DNA of 64,000 nucleotides, from NCBI GenBank assembly GCA_944989445.1, contig CALYLW010000130.1, positions 792,501-856,500 on the forward strand. Direction: 5' to 3'. A program made the position numbers and the translations under genes. The notes under the pieces were generated by a model that worked only from the letters and a program-made list of their open reading frames with translations, was not told the DNA's origin and searched no databases. Shown here one piece after another: positions 53,445 to 64,000 of this stretch. The stretch comes from Ampullaceana balthica. Taxonomy: Eukaryota > Mollusca > Gastropoda > Lymnaeidae. How positions within the stretch are numbered: the first letter of the stretch is position 1; each line of letters starts with the position of its first letter.

Positions 53445-56400
53445 GTTTTTTTAAAAGCCAATCCTTTGGTATGATGTAATGTTAATTACTATCTTCCTAG
53501 TTATGGAGCATTTTTAAAAAAAATTGTGTGATAGACTGCAATGATTTTTCAAAAGTTGATAAGATTGGGTTAGAATGGAGAGGAAAGAAGCTAATTTTTT
53601 CTTCTATCAAATTTAATCGAAGTGTCTCAGATAATAATAATAGCCTTTGAGAAGTCAGATCAGTTTTTGTGCTGCAACAAGTGGAAAATATAAGATCTTG
53701 TGCAAGTGAAAATATAAGATCTTGTACAAGTGGAAATACAAGATCTTGTACAAGTGATAATATAAGATCTGGTACAAGGGAAAATATAAGATCTTGTGAT
53801 GGTGTAGTGTGATTTCATTGTGATAGTTTGAAAAAAATAATATTGGCTTGCTGTTAATTATTACAAACACTCCACTGGAAGATTTGCCAGGAATGAAAGG
53901 CCGCTCTAAATCTGCAACATAAAATTTTTTTTCCTTATCTTAAAGTTAGTTTTTCCATGTAAATGCTAAGAAAGTTTTAAACAATGCTAGAAGGTAAATT
54001 GATAGCTAAATACAGTTGTGTTTTAATAAGAACCAATATTTGACTGCCATTGGTTCGATAAACTCTTGGTTTTACTTGGTTTCCAGAGCTAAATTTTTGT
54101 TTAAAGTTCTGGTAAATTTTTAATAATTATAAAGTGTTTTTAATTCATTCCAAGAAATAATATCAAAATGTGTTACATTTTATTTCATATCATTTTATGA
54201 GCTTTATATTTATTTTTTATTTATGTAATAGTTTTAAGAAACATTCCTTTTATCGTGTAAATATATATTGTAACACTATGTTTATTTTACAATGTATAGT
54301 TAATTACTGACCACTGGAGAATTGTTCATTTATGAGGGCGATTATATTGGAGGTAAATGGTTCTGTTAAACATCCTTTCTAAAAAAATACCACAAGGGTT
54401 TAATAAAAAAAAACAACCCGGCACAATTAGGTCATGGTGCTACGAGAGGTCTGACATGATGTACACTGAAACAAAAGTGGATTAGCCTGAATTCCTTGAC
54501 ATTTTTTATGAATTTAGTCATTCAAGATTGTGAGTAGTATTCACATCATTCTGGTCCCAAGCATCTGTAAAATTGTAAATAAATGAATCAAAATATTTTT
54601 GAAGTTAAAAATTAAGCTAACATGCTAACTCCACCCCATTACAGAATGTCACATGTATGAAGAGCAAAATGACAAGTTGTCAGATTTTTTCCAGTTCATT
54701 GAAGTCACTATCACTATGCCTCATTTGCTTTTTGAGTGGTCCCTGGTGTCAGCCTTAAAGCTGGCCTATTGAACGAGTTATGAACAATTACAGATTTCGT
54801 TCAATTTTTAAAAAGATTAAGTCATAATGGGATGTTTATATCAAGCGGTGTGTGACAGTCTTGAGACTAAACTTAACTTCTATGTTAGACAACAAATATT
54901 TTATCATATTTTGAGTTGCTGAACTTAAGATGAGTTAATGTTTAAAAAATGTAATATCAGACTGTTTTCCAAGTAATTTTTGTGTGTGCTTGCTGTAAGT
55001 AGAATTTGATTTCCTTTCTTCAGGGAGATAATGTCAAAAGCTTATATTCATATCATTCCTTTGGATCTCAGATAATACTGGTATAACTTATTTTAAAATT
55101 AATCCAGCGCATCATTCAGTTGTGGGGTTTAATCATTATTTTTTTTTAAAAGTTTCTTCAGACTTAAAAGTTTCATCTAATCTACTAAATAGTTATTTAT
55201 TACACATTTTCTAGGATGAGTATAAGGTAAAAACCAATTTCATTGGAAAGGTTTCAACTCATAAAAAAAAATCAAAACAAGTAAACTACCCTTATATAAT
55301 TCTTTATTTTATTCAACTTTGGTTGGTATTAGAATAATGCTTAGGAATTGCTTGCCAAACAGACTGACGATTATAAACCCTTTATGAAAATGTTACTTTG
55401 CTATGAGCGCTTGAAATATTTTGGATTAGATAAGGATTCCTTAGGCTTGCTTCACGCACAGCACCATAGTAATGTATTTTGTAAATCTTGTTCATATTTG
55501 TACATCAAATCACCTTTTTTTTAAAACCAAACAGCTGTCTTTGACATATCAGTACTGAAAGACAACCTGGCAACTTGTTTTTTTTTATTCGATTTTTTAA
55601 AACTAAATTTTATTTTTGTTGCTATGGCTGTTACTGGTTAAAACAGATCTTCCTTTATTGTTGCATATTTGTAACTTTGTTTTGTTCCTCCTAAAATTCT
55701 GTTGTTTTTTTTTATCAAACTTTTTCAAAACAACCAATATCAAACAGAAATCACCTCTCCTATGACTTGAGTTTTTTGCCATGGAAACCTACAGCTTTCA
55801 TTTGGTGGAGTCTTCACAGGACTTTCCCCAAAGAACTACAACAATTGTGCAGAGATAGTTTTCATTAAAGACATCCCCCCGCCCCTCCCCTTTTCATTTA
55901 TTTCATTTGTTTCTATTTGACATCTTTTCAACATTTATCAACACATGAGAAAAATAAGCCAATAAGTTTTGCTGGTTCAAACATCATCTCCCCTTGAATT
56001 AGTTTCGCTGGCAGAAACGTCATTCTCATTACATCCAACATACTTACCTCCTCCTTAAAATAAGATTTTTAATTGGTTTTTTTTTGTGTGTGTGGTTTTG
56101 TATGTAGCTATTTTGAATGCCAACCACTGCTAGCACTTTACTTTTAGTTAGCATTAACTCTGAGTGCTAGCACTTTACAAGGCCGGGCGGTAGAGCAGCT
56201 CAGAGAATTTCAGTTCAAATAAAAAAGTTGTACATTGTATTGAATTTAACTGAAGCTTTACCAAATACATATCAAAAAGATGAACTTATTTATAAATTTT
56301 ATTATTTTTATTTTGATTTTTTTGCAGTTCATGGCAATATAGATTAAAAAAAATAACAATAATTTTGAGTTGTTAAATGTCCATCTTATATAAGCTGCTG

Positions 56401-56904
56401 GTGTCTATTTAAAAAATATTAAATAGCCAGCAAAAGTCAAACCACATATTTAATATACCAGTACGTACCTTGTAAGATTGTCAAGAGAATTCCCTTAAAT
56501 TTATCTCCAACATTTCTTAATAAAACTATGATTTATTTTATCTGCAGTAAAGCTTGAGTCTTTTTTTTTATATAGAAAATATTAATATACATCAACGTCT
56601 GATCTGTGTATAGCAATACATTTTTAAAAAATGTTCAATATAATTTGCAGGTCAATTATTTTTAATATTAAGTAAGAAACTACAAAACAGTGGGCATAAC
56701 TGAGCTTTGAGTATACAACTGTTAGTAAATAGACCTGCTTTTTAACATGTACTGAAGAAATTTCAAAGCTTAGGAAATAATGTTTGCAGTCCATAATAAA
56801 TGTCTCTTTAGTTTCAATTAATAATATTTTCCTCTTTGTCATTAGCTTGCTGGTGTTATGACATTAGATCCATTAATGCATGGCACTAACTGCGATGGGT
56901 TGCA
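53445..56904. other. AT-rich flank, no gene seen
   Basis: Contains a small repeat (below), many poly-T runs and AATAAA at 54578-54583. No exon-like frames. Confidence 0.35.
53680..53800. repeat. Small repeat, about 24 bp, 5 copies (ATATAAGATCTTGTACAAGT)
   Basis: Imperfect copies containing the AGATCT palindrome and a TTGTACAA palindrome. Confidence 0.88.
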
Positions 56905-57255
56905 TTGTAAGAGATTGTTCATGTGATCATTGTAAAGCATTGTTCATGTGATCACTGTAAGACATTGTTCATGTGATCATTGTAAAGCATTGTTCATGTG
57001 ATCACTGTAAGACATTGTTCATGTGATCACTGTAAGACATTGTTCATGTGATCACTGTAAGACATTGTTCATGTGATCACTGTAAGACATTGTTCATGTG
57101 ATCACTGTAAGAGATTGTTCATGTGATCACTGTAAGAAATTGTTCATGTGATCACTGTAAGACATTGTTCATGTGATCACTGTAAGAGATTGTTCATGTG
57201 ATCACTGTAAGAGATTTTTCATGTGATCGCTGTAAGTTTTTGTTTATGTGATCAT
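56905..57255. repeat. Minisatellite, 25 bp, about 13 copies (ATTGTTCATGTGATCACTGT)
   Basis: Units carry the GTGATCAC palindrome followed by AAGAC. The first copies have a GATCATTGTAAAGC variant. Confidence 0.96.
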
Positions 57256-58425
57256 TACCACCATAGATATATGGGAGGTATCATATCATCATTCATAGAT
57301 CTCTAGTGGCAGCCGTTAATTTGGATAATTTCAAGATGTTTTATTTCTCAGTCAGTTCAAGATAAAATGTCTTAGTTCTGCCCTATGGCAATGAGCTAGA
57401 AATATTTTCACTGATAACACCTGTTAGCATGGAAAAATTGAAAACTTAGACATGTATGACTGTAGTCATCCCCCACCATTCCATTTCCCCAAACACAGCT
57501 ACACTTTGGGTTTATACTAAAAGACACATACAATGATATACACCAAAGTGACAACTGCACAAAATAATATAAAAAACTAATTAGACTTGCCATATAATTT
57601 GTACAAAATTTTCTGAATCTGTCATTCTTACACTATAAATTTAACATAGAAATTGACCTCATGATGATAAAAAAAATGTGTGTTTATTAGTGGGTAATAG
57701 AAAGAAAGTTTAGTTTTTGTAATGCACATGAAGATAGAAATCTTTTTTTATTGCAACAGCAAAAACAAAATATATATTCAAAAACGCTTTCACAAAAACC
57801 CCTTATTAAGAGATATGAAAACTGTTTATAATTAGTTTGTCAGATGTTCCAGGTTTTTACAAGATTATTATTAAAATTGAAGGGAAAAAAATGAACTGCA
57901 ACAAATAAATCATTGTTAAAACAGGAAAAAATTATTTTGTTTTTTTTAAATAAACAAGTGTTGTTTTTTAAAATTTTGTCTTTACTAGCCTTAACAATGT
58001 CTCTATGTTATCATCCCTTTAACCTTGAGTTAAAATTGTTTTTTTTATTCACTCTAATATTTGCTGCTTGATATTAAAATGAAGAAAGTGTTTGTTCAAT
58101 GAATCAATCTTACATTCAACCTAAAATAGAATGTGACTGCATCAGAGGTGTTACATTTTCTTACATATCCCTGACCACTGAAAGAATATCCCACAAGAGG
58201 GACATTGTTTTTTTAGTTTGTAGCCACTTTCCCTAATGGTCTTACAGTAAATGATTGTTTTTTGAGCAGGTGCAAGAGAGGTGCTATGGTTGAAATATTT
58301 CTCCAATTATTGATATTGATGTTACTTACCAACTACGTATTGTCAACGTCTGTTCCTAAATCCATATTTCTGTCATAAAACATGTTTTGTATATAAAGTT
58401 TAAGAAAGTGAATTTATTGTGAGAC
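57256..58425. other. AT-rich flank, no gene seen
   Basis: No exon-like frame or repeat is supported. Confidence 0.35.
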
Positions 58426-58855
58426 ATGGTCCAACTACCAACTCAAACATTGTCCTACTACCATCACACACATAGTCCTACTACCATCACACTCATAGTC
58501 CTACTTCCATCACAGGCAAGGTCCTACTACCATCACACACATGGTCCTACTACCATCATAGACATGGTCCTACTTCTGTCACAGACATGGTCCTACTACC
58601 ATCACACACATGGTCCCACTACCATCACAGACATGGTCCCACTACAATCACAGACATGGTCCTACTTCTGTCGCAGACATGGTCCTACTACCATCACACA
58701 CATGGTCCTGCTACCATCACAGACATGGTCCTACTTCCGTCACACACATGGTCCTACTTCCATCGCACACATGGTCCTACTAACATCACAGGCATGGTCC
58801 TACTACCATCTTACACATGGTCCTACTACCATCATAAGCATGGTCCCTCTATTAA
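58426..58855. repeat. Minisatellite, 23 bp, about 19 copies (CATGGTCCTACTACCATCAC)
   Basis: The period is 23 bp, so the 149-codon frame cycles through all three phases of the unit and is not a gene. Confidence 0.95.
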
Positions 58856-59149
58856 CTTGTAGGCAATGGCAATGATATGATGTATTATATTTTGTTGTCT
58901 CCGATATGTTACTATTTTTCTGTGACTGAGCAATATTCTCTGTACCAGTAGCTAATGTTGACTTTTATAGTCAATATTCATGTGCATTTTCATTTGTACA
59001 AGTGTACTATCTTAATGTGTACAAATGTACTTTATCTTAATTTGTACATTTGTGTTATTACATTTAAATTCCTGTACTATGACCACTTTCAAGCATATTG
59101 TCAGTTTTTTAAAACCTTTTTTTGGACTGCTAAATTTTTTTTGATCATG

Positions 59150-59660
59150 CATGACCCACCAGTAGACTCTCCTTACACTTACATGATTCTACCAGAGCCG
59201 GCTTTACACCATTTGGGCCCCCGGGCAAAGAAATAGTGTTGGGCCCCCGGGCAAATGCCCAACGGGCCTATGCGTTAAGACGGCCCTGGATCCTAATGTT
59301 AAATAAATAAGGTCAGAAAAGTTACACAAGGTCCGATAAAAATAATAATAGTTTAATAATTTTTATAGTGCAGTGCTCTATCAAGCAGCTGGGCTCACAG
59401 CGCTTCACATAAAAATATTAACAGGTCTATAACTATCAATGCATTCAATGTAAAACATTCATATCCTAACTACAAGATGCCGTGACCTGATAGTGAACAT
59501 AAGCTACGTAAGGCATGCTTTTCACCAGTTATCAGTGCCACCTATACACCATTGGTCCTGGCATATGGAGCCCACCCTTACAACATGCATACATGTGTGT
59601 CACTGGTGTAGCTAGGGATTTGAGGGCCCAGGGGGCTTGGCCTCATTGGGGGGGGGGCTG
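59150..59660. repeat. Fragments of dispersed repeats
   Basis: GGGCCCCCGGGCAAATGCCC-type sequence (59210-59290), a TCAAGCAGCTGGGCTCACAG segment (59371-59430) and a GTGTAGCTAGGGATTTGAGG segment near 59605 look like ends of interspersed elements. Borders cannot be defined. Confidence 0.4.
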
Positions 59661-60039
59661 CAAACATGGCGGTGGCGTCTAAGAGTGAACGAAAGACAGA
59701 TACTCAGATACACACCCTCTTACACTCTATCAACTCTCAGTCACAAATACTCTAGCACAAATTAAGTAGTATTTGAAATTTAGTATTTAAAAAAATAAGA
59801 TTACATTAAATAATATATATTTACAACAATGAAAATAAACCCAAAAAAAAACCAAACAAAAAAACAACAACTACTGTATGTACTTAAGCATTTACTGTAA
59901 TTGTAGTTGATGCTATTGATGCTGCCAATGTTCCCTGTTGACATGTAACCTAAGTCAAGTATTTATATTAGCTTTGATGTAGGGTCTGCTGAGGTGAAGT
60001 CCATCTTTGCTTTTCTGACTGAGAGTCAGCTTTAAGTCC

Positions 60040-60555
60040 TACCAGAACATTTTATTGGAAGTCTTACCTGAAAATTTTCTTGGACGTCTTAGCCAAACAT
60101 TTTCTTTGAGTATTTCCGGAACCTTTTTTGGAAGTCTTACCTGAACATTTTATTGGAAGTCTTACTGGAAAATTTAATTGGAAGTCTTAGCTGAACATTT
60201 TCTTGGTAGTCTTAGCTGAATTTTATTTTTTTTGGAAGTCTTACTGGAACATTTTCTTGGAAGTCTTACCGGAACATTTCTTGGAAGTCTTACCGGAACA
60301 TTTCTTGGAAGTCTTAGCTGAATCATTTTTTTGTGTGGAAGTCTTACTGGAACATTTTCTTGGAAGTCTCAGCTGAACATTTTCTTGGAAGTCTTACCTT
60401 AACATTTTTTTGGAAGTCTTAGCTGAATCTTTTTATTTTTTTTAGAAGTCTTACTGGAACATTTTCTTGGAAGTCTTAGCTGAACATTTTCTTGGAAGTC
60501 TTACCAGAACATTTTCTTGGAAGTCTTACTGGAACATTTTCTTGGAAGCCTTATA
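60040..60555. repeat. Degenerate minisatellite, about 26 bp (TTTTCTTGGAAGTCTTAC)
   Basis: About 19 copies with length variation in the T-run and AGCTGAACA/TGGAACA/CCGGAACA subtypes. Confidence 0.92.
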
Positions 60556-61197
60556 TAACAGCTTGAAATTAAATGTTCACTCTAAAAATTGTTTTGGCTT
60601 AACAGTTAACAGCATTAAAAATTCTTTTAAAATATTGTAGCTACTACACAGCACTACTCCAGGGCACTGCACCAGGGCACTGTCATGAAAATTGTAGAAA
60701 TGACACATTTAATCACATCAAACACTTATTTAAATGAATATTTAGGTCACAGATACTCAATTAATTCTTTTTTAAAAAATCAATAGTCGGTCACTGATTA
60801 AAAAGTAACAAATTTAAACCAGAGAAAACGAATGAATTTTTAAAACAAATAAATGTCCCTTCATTACAAAACAACACTGAAGTGACCGCTTGATGTTAGA
60901 TGATAAAATCTTCTAGTCAACAACTAATAAGTACTTGTTCGAACTTAGTCTAAAATGCATTTGAATTTTTAAATGTATGAGCAATCATTAACACACTACC
61001 GTATTTAACTTTTGTCTAATCAAAATATTGAGCATAGTTCAACTTTCATTCTAACTCAAATTATCATAACATTTTAACACTCATCATCAGGTCTTTGCTT
61101 ACTCTCACTGCAGTCTATTTCAATAAGTATGAAATGTTTCCTGGAAATCATGGACATGAACATATGAGTATGACATTCAAATAAGACTATTTTCGGT

Positions 61198-61358
61198 AGG
61201 TGGAATGGGTTGCCTGAGGAAACCATGCAAACCAACACTCTCTCAACATTTAAAACTCTACTAAAAATGCAAGACTAGATATAAACCATGGATATGCGTA
61301 GGACGCAATAATCTTTTGCACAGAAGGAGAGTCCGTAACTAACATATAAGATAAGGTA
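61198..61358 (+). mobile_element. LINE 3' end, copy 6
   Basis: It contains GTGGAATGGGTTGCCTGAGG, AACCAACACTCTCTCAACAT, GCGTAGGACGCAATAATC and a short ATAAGATAAGG tail. Same plus orientation as the other five. Confidence 0.75.
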
Positions 61359-62585
61359 TATACTTTTTAAAAATAAAAACAATTAGGACTTAATTGATTG
61401 AAATTACTTTGTTGGAAAATCAAGTCTCAAATTTAAACAAATGGTGGGTCATGATCAAGATTATAATTGATAATTTTAGTACACAAAATGAATTCAACAA
61501 ATAATGATTTCAGACTTCAATAAAACAACCTGATATTTTTACTTCACTTTTCTCCATTTGTTGATGAAATTTTGACATGCCTGTTTGTGCTGATATAGAC
61601 ACTTTATGGTTTGGAATTTGATCCAAATGAACTGTCTACAGAAGAATGTTTAACATTAAGGGGAAGAAAATGATAAACTGCGTCCCGTACCAAATCACGG
61701 GAATGTTTGTGTAATAGATATTTTCAGATATTCCTCCGAGGAATTTCGATTATGTTACTTCAGGCCATACTGGAAAATCTGAACAGTTTAAATAGCATTT
61801 TGGGAACTGCCTGTAATTATTGAACCTTACTCAGATATTTTTGTTGCCTTTTATTGTTTACCTTAAGATAAGATAACAATGTTCTTGTTAGCTGTATAAC
61901 CATTTGTCAAGAGTGCATCTATTGCTCTATCATCAGCTTGTCATAGCACTTTATTAGAATACACGATTTTATCACAATCCTGTAACGTCCATTTAAGTGG
62001 CCAACCTACAGCAGTGTCAGATCATTGTCATCTTTAATATACAACCGTTCTGTGTCATTGCCAGCCACCTAATAACCATGTCATTACTGCATCTTCAATG
62101 TCATTATTATCTACATTCGCATTCATTGTATTTCCATTCAATTTTCATCATTCATTCATTTGACTGTTGTTCATTCTTGACCACGCCCATCTTGTGTGAT
62201 GCCATTATGTCGATTTAAAGAAGAAAACAAAAGATAAACATCCAAAGTTTTGACCTCTTCCATTAAATCATGTTTTTCATATTCCTCTCTTTAACATAAA
62301 AAAATTCTTGTTCCCGTCGATTTTTTAAAAGATATTTTTCACAAACTCAATTGTTTTGACGTAATGCAAATATTAAAGGGAAAATGTGCGCAGGCTTAAT
62401 ATATTCCGGAAACACGTGTTATGGTGACCACTCCAACTTGACGCCATCTTTCTCTGAGAACATTATGAGATCTGTCCTCTGAATGACTGTTTTGATGTGG
62501 ACAGTACTGGAGGCGGGTTCATCTGGCAAAAGTGACACGTATTTATCACATTTAATGTTCATCCAATTTCAGTTTCAGCATTGCC
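61359..62585. other. No supported feature
   Basis: AT-rich. A few ATTCATTCATT words near 62120-62175. No gene is seen. Confidence 0.4.
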
Positions 62586-62897
62586 AAAAGATTTCTCCCA
62601 AAGCTACACACCAGTCATCACTGTAAATAGGGGCCGTCCATAATTCTCCCAAAGCTACACACCAGTCATCACTGTAAATAGGGGCCGTCCATAATTCTCC
62701 CAAAGCTACACACCAGTCATCACTGTAAATAGGGGCCGTCCATAATTCTCCCAAAGCTACACACCAGTCATCAATGTAAAAAGGGGCCGTCCATAATTCT
62801 CCCAAAGCTACACACCAGTCATCACTGTAAATAGGGGTCGTCCATAATTCTCCCAAAGCTACACACCAGTCATCACTGTAAATAGGGGCCGTCCATA
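62586..62897. repeat. Minisatellite, 51 bp, 6 copies, containing a MITE end
   Basis: The unit contains TTCTCCCAAAGCTACACACC, AGTCATCACTGTAAATA and GGGGCCGTCCATAA. The last part equals the inverted-repeat end of the adjacent MITE (from 62883). Confidence 0.96.
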
Positions 62898-63311
62898 AAT
62901 GACGTCATGCGATTTTGACCGATTTTCATCCCCCTTCCTCGACACACGTCGTCCCAAAAAGATAGACCCCTCGCCCCTCTCCAATATGACGTCATATGAC
63001 GTATATTTGCGCCCCCCCCCCATATAAAGCTATTTTTTCTATTTGAAAATGAGCATGTTTCAAATCATTTTTTCGTCATTTAAGTATTTATTTAGTGGAA
63101 GTCTGCATTCTAATATCGTAACACGCGTGAAGCCATGTAAAACGTCATTAAATAAATTGTAAGCAATAAAATATTTAAGTGGAACTTTTATTTAAAGTTG
63201 CATGTTTTGACAAATTTGTCACATTTCTTAAACACCCCCCCCCCTCGTCACAAATGCGTTACCCCCTCTCCCCTCTAAGCGCGTGACGTCATTTATGGAC
63301 GGCCCCTATGT
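62883..63311. mobile_element. MITE with GGGGCCGTCCATAAATGACG ends
   Basis: The left end AGGGGCCGTCCATAAATGAC and the right end GTCATTTATGGACGGCCCCT are an inverted repeat of about 28 bp. The interior is CG-rich with C-runs and TGACGTCA palindromes, and no gene. The same terminus is embedded in the adjacent 51-bp array. Target duplications cannot be read because of that array. Confidence 0.75.
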
Positions 63312-63904
63312 TCGAAGGTCTGCTTTCTCCATATTTCACAGATAATCGTAGGTACTACTAAAAGGTCTCACAGTACATTGGCTTCAAAAACAAATATAAT
63401 TTCCCACCCAAGATCGTCTTTAAATTAGACATTGAATTAATCTCTCTCCCCCATCCAAGTTCACGCGTACTATAACAATAGCAGTAGAGAAAGTGCATGA
63501 TGTCATCAAGTTTGACACTTGGCAGGTTAGGTCAGGTCAGGTGCCGTCCCAAACATCAATTTTGACAGTAGGAAACATTGTTACGTCTTGCCGACCAACT
63601 TTTACAGTCTGCATTACTTCCCTTCAGATCTCGATGACAGCCAAAAAATGTTCAGATCGGCTCAGAAGTTTAAATAACGTATGCCTTGTATTTGAACCAT
63701 TCATCCGATGGTCTCTATTGAACCATGGTCCTTGACCTTCCCCATTTCATGGTCATCCAGATTCGAGGCGCCTTGCAGCGTACCGTAAACCCTCTGGAAA
63801 AAGGTCCTTGGATGTGACTTTGTCCCTGTTAAAACAAACATTTGACATAGGTTTGATGGATGGGGATGCTACGTGTTATAAATATTTTATCAATGTCGAG
63901 TTAA
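63312..63904. other. No supported feature
   Basis: The open frame at 63493-63735 shows no domain or splice borders. Confidence 0.4.
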
Positions 63905-64000
63905 GCTTTTTATAGACACCACCAGCCACACCAAACACCATCAGCCACACCAAACACCATCAGCCACACCAAACACCATCAGCCACACCAAACACCATCA
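63905..64000. repeat. Minisatellite, 21 bp (ACCAAACACCATCAGCCACA), cut by window end
   Basis: At least four copies; the array continues beyond the window. Confidence 0.93.

Noticed and set aside
58426..58875. 149-codon frame with MVLLPSQTWSYYHH-type repeats
   Set aside because: 23-bp array read through all phases; not a gene.
63905..64000. Possible coding array at the window end
   Set aside because: 21-bp minisatellite cut by the window edge; no evidence of coding.

Overview
The window is eukaryotic nuclear DNA from an invertebrate animal, most likely a mollusc (inference; no species marker is present). The evidence is a split gene with GT-AG introns and AT-rich introns, LINE, SINE, hAT, Helitron-like and MITE debris, and a very high load of minisatellites. 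No operon, prokaryotic gene, rRNA gene, functional tRNA gene or CRISPR array is visible.

Only one host gene can be assembled with confidence. It is a plus-strand dual leucine zipper kinase (DLK/LZK family; MAP3K12/MAP3K13 in vertebrates, wallenda in fly, DLK-1 in nematode) between 32515 and 49247. I read 13 coding exons whose splice phases all agree. They give a 1066-residue protein, or 1010 residues if the alternative exon 1b supplies the start. It has the conserved palmitoylation-type segment before the kinase, all kinase motifs, the dual leucine-zipper region, a long Ser-rich tail, the C-terminal regulatory hexapeptide (here PDGLSD) and an LZK-like extreme C-terminus. Several splice sites sit inside or beside tandem repeats. 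Exon 11 is followed by four tandem copies of its own 5' splice site, and the exon 7 acceptor is the last unit of a 20-bp minisatellite.

Region 1-10200 is minisatellites (41 bp x about 40, degenerate CACCAAACAAG, ACATGT-rich, CA/TA microsatellite and others) with one tRNA-derived SINE. Region 10200-12700 holds two LINEs tail to tail: a plus-strand reverse-transcriptase tail and a minus-strand element whose endonuclease is joined directly to RNase H with the reverse transcriptase missing. Region 12700-31600 is mostly minisatellites and MITEs, including a hAT-type MITE with an 8-bp target duplication inside a minisatellite and one unassigned exon-like stretch on the minus strand (18678-18857). 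Region 31890-49247 is the kinase gene, with LINE tails, SINEs, MITEs, a Helitron-like insert and a hAT nested in a LINE within its introns. Region 49248-64000 is 3' UTR and flank with more minisatellites, a MITE and a LINE tail. It ends in a MITE whose terminus has been amplified into a 51-bp minisatellite, followed by an array cut by the window edge.

Most long open frames outside the kinase are by-products of arrays whose period is a multiple of three, or of transposon remnants; they are not called as genes.
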